Assembly: GCF_905475345.1 (NCBI RefSeq)
Contig: NC_066587.1
Location: 17,310,058 to 17,374,057 of the forward strand
Length of the DNA: 64,000 nt
Direction: 5' to 3'
From: Vespula vulgaris
Lineage: Eukaryota > Arthropoda > Insecta > Hymenoptera > Vespidae
Below the pieces are notes generated by a model. The model was not told the origin of the DNA. It worked only from the letters and a program-made list of their open reading frames with translations, and did not search any database. The translations under genes were made by a program, and so were the position numbers. This document shows positions 22,347 through 34,603 of this stretch, piece by piece. The number at the start of each line of letters is the position of its first letter. Within the stretch, counting starts at the first letter, position 1.

Positions 22347-22570
22347 GTAAATTTAAATTATTAAATATTAATTTTCAATTTATCGAAGAGATTTCTACTA
22401 ACTTTGTGATGACGAATATCTTCGTGTGTTGCAAATTTTTTTTTTCGTTAATTTAAACGATTATAATAAATTAAAAGTGTAAAATAATTTTATTCTAGAC
22501 AACGTTAAAATGTTATTAACGTTTAATCGAAGATCTGTGAAATATAAGAACGAAATTATATCTTTATATA

Positions 22571-22571
22571 C

Positions 22572-22620
<49 letters not shown>

Positions 22621-22624
22621 TATA
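22571..22624. repeat. compound (AT)n-(GTAT)n repeat
   Basis: AT run switching at about 22593 to TATG/GTAT tetranucleotides. Confidence 0.9.
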
Positions 22625-23635
22625 AGTATATACGGTAAAAAGTGGACACTCGCTTTTTACAATAAAAAAAAAAATTTCTTTGAAAAAATTGCGATTGGAC
22701 GAAATCACGAAGAAAAAGAAAATAAAGGTCGCTTTTTACAACTTTTTTATCTTGGCCTGTAGTAAAAATTTAAATAATATATATATATCTTATTTATATA
22801 TAAGGAGTACTTTATACCCCGACGGCTTATCTTAGACTGAGGATTTCTCGACACGAGTTGTACGTATACATACATATATTATGTTTTGAAAACAAAGAAG
22901 CAGAGTAGGAACCGAGGGCGTCTTATCCACTTTATCCAGAAAAACAAAACAGAGAGCGAGTAGTGCGACTACGATCAAAATAATATAGCGTTGTTATTCC
23001 TTTAACACTCGTTCTCTTATTTATCACCGAGGATTCGTACGTACGTACATACATACGTATACAGAAATCGAGTATCGGAAAACAAGCAATAACCTGGGGC
23101 AAATGATTTCAATTCGAACTCGTAAAAAGATTTTCGACGTAGATATACATACGTACGTACGAATGTACGATCTATTTTTTTTTTCCAATCGAACGAGAAA
23201 GTAGAAAAAAGGAAAAAGAAGAAATAAAAAAGAAAAAAAAAAAAGAAAAAGAAGAAAAATTCACAGAAACAAACGTAGTACGTATATACGTATGATGTAT
23301 TCTCTCGTAGCGAAATCGACTTTTCCTCTTTCGTATGGCGATATAAATTAGCGATAGAGTTTTAGGGGAGAGGAAGAGGGAGAAGAGAGGAGAAGAGAGA
23401 AGAGAAGAGAAGAGAACGGACGTTCACTCGATCGAGCGCGATCATCCAACGTTGCTCTCTAAAACACGACGTATTTTCCGGTTCTCTAATAGAAGCTACG
23501 TGAATATGCATAGAGATAGAGAGGGATATAGGCGAGATAGTGAGTGGGGGAAGAGGCATAGGAGTTATAGGGGTTGGGGTTATATCACTGCATTCGTAGG
23601 AGAGAAAATTCGATAAAGCGTAGATATAGCGTACG

Positions 23636-23707
23636 AGTGAGTGAGTGAGTGAGTGAGTGAGTGAGTGAGTGAGTGAGTGAGTGAGTGAGTGAGTGAATGA
23701 GTGAATG
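23636..23707 (+). repeat. (GAGT)n tetranucleotide repeat
   Basis: About 15 perfect GAGT units, then GAAT and GAGC variants. Every unit contains GTGAGT, a consensus 5' splice-site hexamer, on the plus strand. Confidence 0.95.
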
Positions 23708-24042
23708 AGCGAGCGAGTGGATACCGTCAAGTACAAAGTCGTTGATGTCGTTAATTTCCATCGTGTTCGAGGGATTAAAGTTACCTCTCCTCCTAGTGTT
23801 TTGGATAACCCTGTGTGCAGTGTAAGCATGTTACTGGGAAAGCGGTGAAGAGAAATGAGACGTGAAAGAGGAGGTAGACTCCACTCTAGAAAGCTAAGAT
23901 CCCTTCGACCGTACCCCTCCCGACACAATGTTGTTTTATACGTCCTCAAAGAAGAGAGAGAGAGAGAAAGAGAGATACACACCCATACAGTGTTTCGTAG
24001 ATGTTATGTCAGCTTTCACCCAGTAGCACAAACGTGTAACGA

Positions 24043-24107
24043 TCTTCTTCTTCTTCTTCTTCTTCTTCTTCTTTTTCTTCTTCTTTTTCTTTTTCTTCTT
24101 CTTCTTC
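24043..24107. repeat. (CTT)n repeat
   Basis: CTT array with CTTTTT interruptions; it continues as degenerate CTT to about 24165. Confidence 0.9.
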
Positions 24108-24309
24108 TAATTCCAATCTTCTTTCTTCGTATTTCTATTTCTTTTTCTTTTTCTTCTTCTTCTTATTCTTTTTTCTGCTGGTCGATTTTCAAAGATATAT
24201 ATTACCAGATACCACTTGGTGAAAACCGTATAATAATGATAAGTAAATACGCAAGTGCATGCTCTATCTCTTGACTTAACAAAATAAACTACGAGGAAGA
24301 AGAGATAAA

Positions 24310-24350
24310 GAGAGATAGATAGATAAATAGATAGATAGATAGATAGATAA
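24310..24350. repeat. (GATA)n repeat
   Basis: About 10 GATA units with one AATA variant. Confidence 0.9.
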
Positions 24351-24969
24351 AGAGAAGATGAAAACGGAAGGTTCTTCATGAAAAATGTATTTGATAGTGA
24401 TCCTCTTCCTATATAGCTTTAACCGTCTTCATAATCGACGTATACATATAATATAATTGAGATCAGAATCAAAGTGAGCAAGCGTAATTATGCGATTAAT
24501 TTTCTTTTAGCACATAAAGTAGAGATCAAAGGAAAGTTGAAATGAAGGGAATAGTTGTAAAACGACCTTTTCCTCTTTTAATTTAAATCCTCATTTAACT
24601 ACTAGTCCCTTATTATAATTGTATTACTACTTGCTAAATCTGAAAAGTACCTAAACGTAAGAAATTTTAGAAAGATATAGATTTTATTTACCTTTGAGAA
24701 TACGAAAACGAATGTACCAAATGATTTTTAAGCACCGACTATATTTTACAAAATCATATGGTGAACATATATATGTGTGTGTGTGTGTAATATATGTAAT
24801 GTATATATAATATTTATATTTATACGTAGATATATAGAGACGTGTACAGATACGTGGTATATAAAAGGTATATTTTCAAAGGCCACTCTCTTGATATTCG
24901 CCGCGAGTGGCGCCAAGGGATTTAAAGAGGGGAAGCGCATCATTCTATTGAGAGGTAAAAAGTTTCAGT

Positions 24970-25090
24970 TCTTCTTCTTCTTCTTCTTCTTCTTCTTCTT
25001 CTTTTCTTCTTCTTCTTCTTTTTCTTCTTCTTCTTCTTCTTCTTTTTCTTCTTCTTCTTCTTCTTTTTCTTCTTCTTCTTCTTCTTCTTC
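24970..25090. repeat. (CTT)n repeat
   Basis: 120 bp of CTT units with periodic CTTTTT interruptions roughly every 27-30 bp, suggesting a higher-order unit. Confidence 0.9.
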
Positions 25091-26759
25091 TGGGCTTTCG
25101 TCTGAAATATAAAATACTTTGTAGAAGCATTTTATCGTATACGAAGTAAAGATCCGGACGAAAAAGAACTGAATTTTTGCGATACGATGTAAGAAAATAC
25201 GTGTGTGATCTTTCGATCGTCCCATTTGAGAATTCGCATTTATTCTTTGTAATCAACGTTATAGATCGGTCTTAATAACGATGAAAAAAAAAATGTTCTT
25301 GAATAATCGAATTAACGAGCCAGCGTTACAGAACTTACGAATTCGTTGAATTTCTATGGAATATTCATCAATGATTTTTTTTCCGAATCGTTACGTTCGA
25401 ACATTTCTATTTTCAAATTATAGATTTGAAATCTATATCCGTCCAAAATTCTCGATACGTGGTATCGTTAATAGACGTATCTATGATCCAAACGACGCAC
25501 GAACAAAAGATGGATATAATCGAATCTATACGATGTTACGTGCGTTCGAGATTACTCTATCATAAATCGAGGTCATACCACGTGAATAATTACTTTCTCT
25601 CTTTGGCAGGTAACAAGGGTACCATAAAGCCGATTAACGTAGTCTCGCGAAGTCTTGAACCTCCTATAACTAATGCCTAACACGGAATTATGGTTCTATG
25701 AACTTCGTATTTTCTCTTAGTATCTAACGTGATAAAACTCAGTTGCTCACAAGTTGCTCAGATGTTATAATCGCTGATAAAATCGTCAAACGTTAAGACC
25801 GATGAGTAGCGTCGTCCAAAAAAAAAAGAAAAAAAAGGAATAAAAAAAACAAATTAAAAAAAAAAGAAAAAGAAAAAAGACATTATACATACTTTCGTTA
25901 CTATAGCGATAATAAAAATTTTCAATTTTTTCCTTTCGTTTCTTTTCCTTTTTTTTTTTTGCTTGTTCGTTTGTCCCTTCTTTTTTTTCCTTTACGTCAG
26001 ATTTTGCGACAATTATCGTGAAATCGGTTTGCCTTTGGCAAAACATTATTATTACTCTTGGTAGATCGTAGATTCATTATACGATCGTGTGAATTACGAG
26101 TTTAGCCGAGTGGGTTTGAGTAATATCGTTTCTCCGCGGGGTCAGGTCGAAACAGTAGTTCCCGCGTAAGATAACTCCGCCGTTACGAATTAACGCGCGA
26201 CTACAAAACGGTTAATTAAAGTACCGTCACCGTAAAGTTTCGTACGTTTGTCACATTGTCACGGTCCGTTCGTTCCTTATGGTCACACCAGCCGGTGTAC
26301 AGTGCTATATACCCCCCTTTCCACCCACTCGTACCACCACCTACCACCTCTCCCCAATCCCCCCTTCTGTTTCGTTCTCCGTGTTGGTCAGAGATTCTCA
26401 CTGAGAATTTACTACAATGCGCAGAACGCGCGTTAATATGCGTGCGAAATAACTCTCTTGGTCCGGATGAGGTTATGAAAAAGTGGAAGGGGTAAGGGTG
26501 AAGGGAGATGAGGAGGATGGTGTGGGAGAGAGGGGGGAGAGGGAGATAGAGAGAGAGAGAGGACTAGGTAAAACACGTCGTTTCGTTCCATACACGCACA
26601 ACAAAAAGTTTCTCGGCATTGTTCTCCCTTTCTCCTCTTTCTTTTTCGCTCTCGTTTCGTGCCCTCCTTTTTTCTCTTTTTGTTCGTTTTTTATCCCCCC
26701 CCCCCTCTTTTTTCTTTCTTTTTTTTCTTCTTTTTTTCCTCTCTCTCTCTTTTCCCAAG

Positions 26760-26918
26760 CCATCACGGCATCGCGTCGGCCAGGATAAACCCAGAGCCGA
26801 CATTTCGTGGCTGGTACTAAAATTGCGGTCGGCTCGAAACGTTGACGGGCGCGGACCGCAGCTTCTAACCGAGCGGAACGAAAATATCGACGCACTGTCG
26901 AAGTGCATGCCCAATTAA
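26760..26918 (+). CDS. candidate C-terminal exon, unknown protein
   Basis: A 45-nt pyrimidine tract ending CTCTTTTCCCAAG (to 26759) is a strong 3' splice-site candidate. The next 52 codons are open and end in TAA at 26916-26918. The start reads PSRHRVGQDKPRADISWLVL and the end NENIDALSKCMPN. The segment is clearly GC-richer than its flanks. Its opposite strand and other frames are also open because stops are rare in GC-rich DNA, so coding potential is not settled. It could equally be a CpG-rich regulatory element. No AATAAA lies within about 100 nt. Confidence 0.22.
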   Translation, partial: PSRHRVGQDKPRADISWLVLKLRSARNVDGRGPQLLTERNENIDALSKCMPN

Positions 26919-28147
26919 ATATGGTACGGTTGGACGAGGGTGATAGAAAGAGATAAATGCATAGATGGATGGATAGGTAAAAAGAGAGAGAGAGAGAGAG
27001 AGAGAGAATCGTAACGCGAACTCGGAACCTTCTACGACGAAATCTAGTTCTAGTTTTCTCTTTGCCCCAACTTCAAATGTTTTCCATTTGTTATCGTAGA
27101 TTCGAGAAAAGAAGAGAGATCTATCGGATCGGATAAGAAGAGACGGGGGATGGAATGGAAAAAATTAGAACGTAAATGGACCGCGAAAAAAGAAGAAAAA
27201 AATGGAGAGAGAGAGAGAGAGAAAGAAAATGTTCAGTCGTCGAACTCATGTTGACTCATAAAAGTTAAGAGAAAAGAGTACGCCAATTCAGTGAATTTGA
27301 GTTCGTTCAATAACTGCACTCCAACGTCCGTTGATAGTGAGTAATGGAGCCGTAAAATTTCTTCCCTTCCGTTATAATGAATTCCGTGGAATGATTTTTG
27401 TCAAGAGCGAACGAGCAAATTTCTTGGCGAAGCGTGAGATTGCCGGAGCCACGTCGATAAGAACTTTTGTTTGATTTATCGAAGGAAAGACGTTTGCTCT
27501 CCTATGTTCTCGATACGTTCTTGAAAATTGAAACTTTTACGTTGAAAACGATACTTTCACGTTTACAGATAGGTGTATGTACTTACTTACGTTATCATAG
27601 TCATATCAAAGTAGTTTAATACCGACGTCGTAACTTTTTACCGGACCGGATTTCGCTTCTTTTTTCTTTTCTCATTCTTTTTTACAAATTACAAGAATTA
27701 GAATGAAATGTATATTCTTAGCGCTCGTATGGAAATATCGTAATGCGCAGAAATGTTCTCGGGAAGTATAAAAACTGTTTCGAACTGTGCTCGAATAGGT
27801 AAATAGATGACGTAACTTCATAGTGTATGTTTCGTAACGATGTTTTTCTATTGATTAAGATCTCGTAACATACGGGAATATCGATCGTTATTGTTTGTAT
27901 ATACTTTTTGGAAGAAATTGTACCCGACGGGTCACCTACGACAACAATAGATTCGAGATACCGAGATGTACCCTATTAAACGTACTTTGTCTCGCGTCCA
28001 AATTGCCCGCTAACTTTCTACCGCGTGGGAGTTGGTACGTTAATAAAACGAGACATATGGACGATTATAAGCGAAACTCTGGCTCGGTATGTACGTATGT
28101 ATGTATTCAACGAAATTACGTCGCATTATATCTGGGATAGACATTAA

Positions 28148-28184
<37 letters not shown>

Positions 28185-29327
28185 CAGGACAGATAAAAAG
28201 CTCTAACGTTCTACGTCCTACGTACGATATTCCAAAAGAATTTTTTTCAAGGACGTAGTAAACTCGTAGATTTTTTCTTTCTCCTTCTCTCTCTCTCTCT
28301 CTCTCTCTCTTCTTTTTCTTTTCTCTCTTTGGTCGAATCGAGTATGAAAGAAAAGAAGACGGAGTGGTGGGGGAGAGGGAGGGGTTTAAAAAGAAAAAAG
28401 AAAAGAAAATAAAAAGAAAGAAGGAGAAAAAGATACGAAAAGTTTGAGCGACGTCGTTACGTCTCATTTCGCGGATTACATAAAACTTAAAGCATAATGA
28501 ACGAGTTAAGTACCGAGTTAGCGGAGTTTAATTGAATTTCGTCATGGGTGTATAGTACGTTATATTGGAGAAACTTATTATCACGTGCGACGCGTGTTAC
28601 ACGCATTAAGTTCTACCGCATAAACGAGATACATAGGGACGCGAGAGAACACGTAAAGAGTAAGAAGGTCTTCAGAGAGAAGGTTTGTCGTTGGTGGTAG
28701 TAGTGTCAGCGTTACGTTCGTGAGGGTGGTTAGTAGGAAAAGCGAAGAAGGTTGGATAGCGAAGGTAGGTATAAGAGAGAAAGCAACTACGAAGACGAAG
28801 AGAAAGAGAATGAAGAAGAGGGGTGGAGAAGGAGGAAAAGAGGAGGAGGAGAAACGACGACGAAATGGTTAGGGCTTCTCGACAATATCACTCCGCAGGA
28901 AGTTTCCGGCTAGTTTTCCTTCGGAATTTATATCCGTCGACGACGTAGCTACCTTCGTAGTCGCCATAACTCGTCTACGTGTGAGCCCCACGTTGGTGCT
29001 TTTGCAAACGATTAGTTATACCGTGAATATGTGTATGCGTGTATATATGCACATATACATACATATACATTGTATATAGTATACAATACACCGCAAAGAT
29101 TTCACCTATTTTCTCGCAATAATGAAAAGAATAAACTCTACTTTGCCGAGAGATAACGTTATTTCAAGGACGGTTCAAAAGTTCTGTTTTCATAGACGTA
29201 GATACATACGTATACGTACATACACACACGCGCATAATATACCTTTCTATATCGTTTCGAATAAAACGGATATAAAGACGAAACGTAATTATTTCAATGT
29301 TACTAATTAAATATTATTATTTTCCAG
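26919..29327. other. non-coding stretch
   Basis: No supported gene. It contains two GA runs (26983-27007, 27205-27222), repeat-poor DNA from 27280 to 28150, an A29 tract, a CT run, a purine-rich piece at 28770-28860, and a CpG-rich unique piece at 28860-29000 that could be promoter-like. The 81-codon frame at 27895-28140 has no splice or codon support. Confidence 0.45.
28154..28182 (+). repeat. A29 homopolymer
   Basis: Twenty-nine consecutive A, the longest homopolymer in the window. It could be a retroposed tail or plain slippage. Confidence 0.95.
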
Positions 29328-29444
29328 CTTATTCTCCGTCGTCGTTCCGAAGAGAAAACAACGAGGAGACCGTTTAATTTTGCCTCTAGGCAAAAATAAG
29401 AGAATAGAAGGGGATGTCAGCCATTCTTTCTATAAAAATGGATT
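29328..29444 (+). CDS. candidate symmetric internal exon
   Basis: ATTATTATTTTCCAG (to 29327) is a good acceptor and ATGGATT then GTAAGTA (from 29445) is a near-consensus donor. The 117-nt segment is a multiple of three, with one frame open throughout: one base, 38 codons, two bases. The translation starts LFSVVVPKRKQRGDRLILPL and ends EGDVSHSFYKNG. A symmetric exon could be skipped without shifting the frame. The basic KRKQRGDR stretch stands out, but no family is recognised. The other two frames contain stops. A non-coding RNA exon is the main alternative. Confidence 0.3.
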
Positions 29445-29875
29445 GTAAGTACCCTTTCTTATCAGAAACAAGCTGGATTCGTTGCAACTGGTGCACGAAA
29501 TGCTTGCGTAGTGCTTCCAAGCACAGACCAATTCCTGTGTAATTACATTTGCTCGTGACCAAGTATCGTTAAGCAGCTTGTGCTCGAATGTTTGTATTTT
29601 TGTTAGTATAATTAAGTTCGTTTAGTAGAAACCTTGGTTAATAGTAATTAATATAACAATGATATTACCCTGATAGTTCCCTTATGGGAAAATGATAGAG
29701 ATAGAAAATGTTTAAAAAAAATTTTTTAATATACTTTGGTAATTTCGCCTCGTCAGTTCGCATTACGAAAAAAAAAAGAAATGGGCTTTAAAAATTATAT
29801 GGCTTACGCTATTAGCATGATATACGCGTATTTACATACGTATGTATATATACATTATATAATTGTAAATAGATA

Positions 29876-29930
<55 letters not shown>

Positions 29931-30053
29931 ATTTTCATTCGATTTAAAGGGCGATGTTTTATTATTAAATGTTCTATTCGTTTATGAAGAAAGAGATAGA
30001 AAGAAAGAAAAAGAGAGAGAGAGAGAAAGATTCGAAGAATCTTTTGCAATTAC
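29445..30053. other. short non-coding stretch
   Basis: It begins with repeat-free sequence containing a GTGCTT-CC-AAGCAC hairpin at 29511-29524, then AT-rich DNA with a long (AT)n at 29884-29926 and a short GA run. Confidence 0.5.
29884..29926. repeat. (AT)21 repeat
   Basis: Uninterrupted AT run. Confidence 0.95.
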
Positions 30054-30218
30054 ATTAGACGAAATCCCTGGCATATCGGTGATGCAGATAGTAAAGTTGT
30101 TGAGGCCGGCAACGTGGCTCGGTAGAACGTCCAACTTCGAGGCAAACAATCCTTCTCGAAAATGTCGAAAAGAGTTATCCCGAGTGATATCGCTGAGTGG
30201 ATTGCCCTGTACAAACAA
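30054..30218 (-). CDS. candidate internal exon, weakly leucine-rich-repeat-like
   Basis: The minus strand has TATACTCATCCTCAG as an acceptor and TCTAAT then GTAATT as a fair donor. The 165-nt segment is exactly 55 codons with no stop. It begins LFVQGNPLSDITRDNSFRHF, continues with LDVLPSHVAGLNNFTI and ends MPGISSN. The L-x-V-x-x-N-x-L spacing and repeated Leu/Ile positions are reminiscent of leucine-rich repeats, and NNFT is a possible glycosylation site, but the 24-residue repeat period is not clean. An alternative acceptor (TTTGTACAG) lies 12 nt inside. Its sequence looks more protein-like than its neighbours, although this is a judgement by eye. Confidence 0.33.
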
Positions 30219-30318
30219 CTGAGGATGAGTATACCTAGTACTACTATTCGTGTACGAAGTCGTATAGCGTGTTCGTGTCTCTTTTTCCACTGTATGCGAG
30301 TAAACCTGTATCTGTTAT

Positions 30319-30321
<3 letters not shown>

Positions 30322-30375
<54 letters not shown>
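30322..30375. repeat. (AT)27 repeat
   Basis: Longest uninterrupted AT run in the window. Confidence 0.95.
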
Positions 30376-30377
<2 letters not shown>

Positions 30378-30808
30378 TATTGTCGGGTTGCGAGGGCATG
30401 AGAACATCCTTAAACGAAATAACGAGAATCCTTGGCGTTAGTCCGCGCTAAACGGAAAACTTTTCGGCGCCCTATCTCCGTACACGGTCGCGTTTCAAAA
30501 TTTTCCTTGTTCCCTCGGCTATGAATGTGTGGCGTTAACTAAAGTTAACCAACACTGATTATTCCACCATAACGCGAGTTTGAAGAACGTGAAGGACATA
30601 TCACGTTTTATCCATTTCGATGGACCACTATGAAACTTCTCTTCTTTATTACTTCCGAAAGATCCGAACGGAGAAAGAAATGAATGGTTTTTTGCTGAAT
30701 TAAAGAGGAAAAAAGGAAAGAACAAAAAATAAGATCAACTTTCTTCCTCCGAGAGAAATCGTTTTAATAGCCCGACCAAGATGATCCGTTATCTTCTCAC
30801 ATTCTTGA

Positions 30809-30841
<33 letters not shown>

Positions 30842-30971
30842 AGAATATTCTTGACGTCATGATTCTCCCGTTTCTCTAAGAAGTGCAAATCCAGGATACG
30901 TCAGATTGTTTTCTTCCTTCCAAATAAATCGTACCGAAGAACTCGAATTTCGCCGTTTTCTTTGAATCGAC

Positions 30972-30974
<3 letters not shown>

Positions 30975-31024
<50 letters not shown>

Positions 31025-31035
31025 AAGAAAAAGAA

Positions 31036-31065
<30 letters not shown>
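30975..31065. repeat. (GA)n double block
   Basis: Two GA runs separated by AAAGAAAGAAAAAGAAATA. Confidence 0.9.
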
Positions 31066-31068
<3 letters not shown>

Positions 31069-31446
31069 ATATAAGAGTCACCGATATCGAACGTAGATGT
31101 TTTGCTAGATCCCGCAATATCTTATCGATGACAGTGGAATCGTTTCTTCATCGTTTACCGCAGCACTTTTCAATGATGGCGCATTCTTACCCTCTCGCAA
31201 CCTCTCTTTCTCTCTCTTTTTTCTATCCCCTATCCTCTTCCCTAACTCTTATATGCCGATCACGACAACTTTTTCGAACGTTCTTCGCGGCTTCCAAGCT
31301 CTCGCGATTCTCCCATTCTTTTTCTAGCTTTTTTCTTCTTCTTTTTTTTTCGTTCTTCTTTACCATCTCTCCTCTATCTTCTCCTTTTACTTCTCCTTCC
31401 ATCCCTTCCTTTTTTTTCTTCTTCTTCTTCTTTTCCCTTTTTCCAG

Positions 31447-31736
31447 TTATATCCCCGCGCTGACATCGTACAAACTTTCCCGCAATCCACTTATACGATC
31501 CCCTTTTCTCTTTTGTACGTGGATCCGAAGTTCGTCGTTATATCAGACGGCACAAACTCGACTCTACCCCGTAGTCGAAATCGCTTTATCTGTTGCGCGA
31601 GATTTATGTCGAATATTCGACGTTAGCGGGCGTGCGACAGCGACGCCTTCTTACGAGTTCGAAAGCTACCTAACACCGAAGAAGATTTTAAAGGAAAATC
31701 TTACAGGCGATTATAATGGCTCTTAAACGATAAACG
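31447..31736 (+). other. exon-like segment with 92-codon frame
   Basis: A strong acceptor-like CTTTTTCCAG ends at 31446 and a GTAAGT starts at 31737. One frame is open from 31448 for 92 codons, including YPVVEIALSVARDLCRIFDV and YEFESYLTPKKILKENLTGD, then stops 11 nt before the donor. A second frame is open for 59 codons. The sequence is repeat-free. A 92-codon frame without Met is expected many times by chance in 64 kb, so the splice-like ends are the only real support. Confidence 0.18.
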
Positions 31737-33864
31737 TAAGTTTCCTATCACTTTCATTTCCTCGCGCCCTTTACGTCCTTGAGAAGAGATCGGTAATCGA
31801 GGAAAAATGTCCACGAAACTTTCCCCTTATTTCTCGTTAACTCGGATATCGGTTATAGTAGTCGTCAGTCTTGCCGTTCAATCTTCTCCCTTGCTTCGAC
31901 TTTGATAGGATATTTGGAAGATGATTTAGAGAGAGAGAAAATGAGAGAGAGAGAGAGAGAGGAAGGAAGAGAAAACGTTTTTCGAAGCTTTTTTCTTCCT
32001 TTTTTTTTCTTTCCTCTATTTTCCATATTTCACAAAATATTTTGAAAAATGAGATCGCACGCGTGTTTCGAGTTTATATATATGTGTATATATTATATAT
32101 ACGTATAAAAGTATACATTTTTCGTAATTTTTATTCTATAGCTAATTAATTCATATACCTAATAAAAATAAAATTCGTAATATCTATCTTCCGACTCGGA
32201 AGAGATTAAAGAGACGAGACATGTAACGTTTAAAAAATTCTACGAAGAGCGTTAAGGACGAGAAAGGATGAAGAAAGTCAATTCGAAGTTGTTACCGGAG
32301 GAAAGAGCGTCGATATTTATTGGCATTGTTCCGTTTCTGCAGAATCCGTGCGGCACATTTACCGGCGACGGTCGAGTAAGAAAGAGACCTTTCACGAAGA
32401 AAAAGAAACTTCTTCTTAGAGCGATAACTTGTAACTACCTGAAGGAGAATCGACTTTTGTTTTAAGTTCGCTTCGATATCTACTATTTTCGTGTCGCACT
32501 CGCGTTTTAACTAACTCAAATCTACTGCGACTTCGATTCGTCGATCCGTCGAAAAAAAGGAATATCATTCCTTCTCTGATTCTTTTTTCTATTTTCATTT
32601 TTTTTTTTTTTTATTTTTTCAAACGAAAATTGCTTCCTTCTTCGTCGAATTTTTGTTTGTTCTTATATATTTCTAATCTTTATTATTATTATTATTATTT
32701 TTCTTTTGTACAATTTTAATATATCATTTCTTTCAACATACATAAATCGTACGAAATAAGTTCTGATTAATTCGAAAGAAAAATATTTTTATTCATTATT
32801 ATGATATGATTGAGGTACTCGGTGCTTAGGAGAGTGAAAATATGCGAGCGCATGCTTTTCCACTACAGCATATTTTACATACGTTACAGAGCTAGCATAC
32901 GTTTAAGAGCTGCCAGGGTAATGAAAGTGGACATACTGCAAATACATATATATATGTGTGTGTGTGTGTGTATATATATATAATGTACACATACCCACCC
33001 ACGCGTACACATACACGATGTACGTTATGAGAGTACAATTTTCACGCTATATTCATTGGAGAATTGGCTTCGAAGAGCTCTCAACTAATTCACACGAAAC
33101 GCTCGTATTTAAGAAAACTACTATCGCTCGTTCGTAGCTAGAGTTATATTTTTTTTCGTTTTCTTTTTCGGGTTTCTTTTTGGATTTCTTTTTTCCTCTC
33201 TTTCTTTCTTTCTTTTTTTTTCTTTGAAAACAAACTTGGAATAACGCATGTTTTCTCGTGAATGTAAAAGTTTTTAACGACGAACGTGAGCGCAAGAGCA
33301 TAAGTACTTAGACACGTGTATTAGTCTATTACCTAGTAAAGTAGTCGAAGTGAATTTATTCTCGCTTAAAAAGTTATTTTCTATATTTTGTTCTATTTTC
33401 TATAAATGTAAACACACAAACGGATAAAGATATTAAGAAAAAAATATTATTTTAAAAGATAATATTATAATTATACATTTTTGAATCTTAGAATTCGTAG
33501 ACTGATTAAAACGATTATATTTCTCTCTCTCTCTCTCTCTTTCTCTCTCGGAAGCGTTAACTTTGATATCGCTTAAAATCGATCCTAGATCAGTTATCCC
33601 TTCCACTCCCTCCCCTCGTTCCTCACCTTTCTTCTCCCACTCCTACGTTATACTACGGCTTGTTAAAATATTTACGAAGATCGTAAAGGCAACACGCATA
33701 ATATCAAAGTCTAATCAAATATTTGTGCTGGATAACGGTAGCTTCTCTAATATTAATCTAATATTAACGTTTCTCTTTCCAGTTAAGATAGATCGAGCTA
33801 ATCATAGAATATTTCGCGAGCCGGTTTACTGGATTATAGACAGATACATACGTATGTACGTACG

Positions 33865-33866
<2 letters not shown>

Positions 33867-33930
<64 letters not shown>

Positions 33931-33934
33931 TGTA
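33867..33934. repeat. compound (AT)n-(GTAT)n repeat
   Basis: AT run passing into seven or eight GTAT units, the same compound order as at 22571. Confidence 0.9.
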
Positions 33935-34252
33935 CATTTCTGTGTATCCGGTCGATTCTATGTCCGTTCAACGGCTCTTCCAATATTCCGATAGGATACG
34001 GAAACTGATGCTTTTAAGATGACCTACGTGATTCTCTTTCCATCCCCACCCCTCTTGTTATACAACGTCACGCCCTAATGTCGTAAAAGTAACTTCAATC
34101 TGTATAGAGGGCTTTCGTATATCGTTTGTAATTTTGACAAAATTCAATCTGAATTTATTTCGAAAGAAGGACCATTCGTACGTACGAGGATATGTGTTAT
34201 TCTTTGGGTAAAATATTAAAAGGGAAAAAGAAAAAGAATTGAAAAAAAATAG

Positions 34253-34254
<2 letters not shown>

Positions 34255-34301
<47 letters not shown>

Positions 34302-34302
34302 T
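34255..34302. repeat. (AAT)16 trinucleotide repeat
   Basis: Perfect TAA/AAT array. Confidence 0.95.
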
Positions 34303-34537
34303 GGTAAAAAAAATAGAAAAAATTCAAGAATCGATCGAACGTACTTATCCCTACGATACCTACGATACTTTGGGAGATCGTAATTTGGATTAAGAATCGT
34401 GAAACGATTTCGCCATTGTAGAAAAGTGCTGAATGAACTCAAGGCAGTTTCATATCGATCTAAGCGTCATTATCAAGGAGGAACCTCGAGAAAGTTATAT
34501 TGTTATTGGCCCCAGTACAGTTATTGCCCTCTCTCTT

Positions 34538-34538
<1 letters not shown>

Positions 34539-34594
<56 letters not shown>
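34539..34594. repeat. (CT)28 repeat
   Basis: Uninterrupted CT run. Confidence 0.95.

Positions 34595-34603
<9 letters not shown>

Larger units (their letters stand above)
22347..26759. other. repeat-rich non-coding stretch
   Basis: No supported gene. Contents include (AT)n-(GTAT)n at 22571, poly-A-rich DNA at 23210-23270, the (GAGT)n array, two CTT arrays and a GATA run. A 206-codon minus-strand frame at 23362-23982 runs through the (GAGT)n array and is not credible. An acceptor-like TTTCTCTCTTTGGCAG ends at 25608, followed by a 23-codon frame ending at 25680. C11 lies at 26695-26705. Confidence 0.45.
30219..31446. other. non-coding stretch
   Basis: No supported gene. It contains (AT)27, two GA blocks (30810-30845, 30975-31065) and a T/C-rich block at 31200-31446 ending in a strong acceptor-like CCCTTTTTCCAG. 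Confidence 0.5.

Noticed and set aside
23362..23982. 206-codon minus-strand frame, the longest in the window
   Set aside because: Its centre is the (GAGT)n array read as a Ser/His/Thr/Leu repeat, and its ends are CT/GA-rich. There is no splice or domain support.
24945..25256. Arg/Glu-rich frames on the minus strand
   Set aside because: They are the CTT array read in reverse in two frames.
33563..33994. 143-codon plus frame
   Set aside because: The last third is the AT/GTAT repeat read as IYIYMYVC. The unique part contains a pyrimidine tract and AG, so it would not be one continuous exon.
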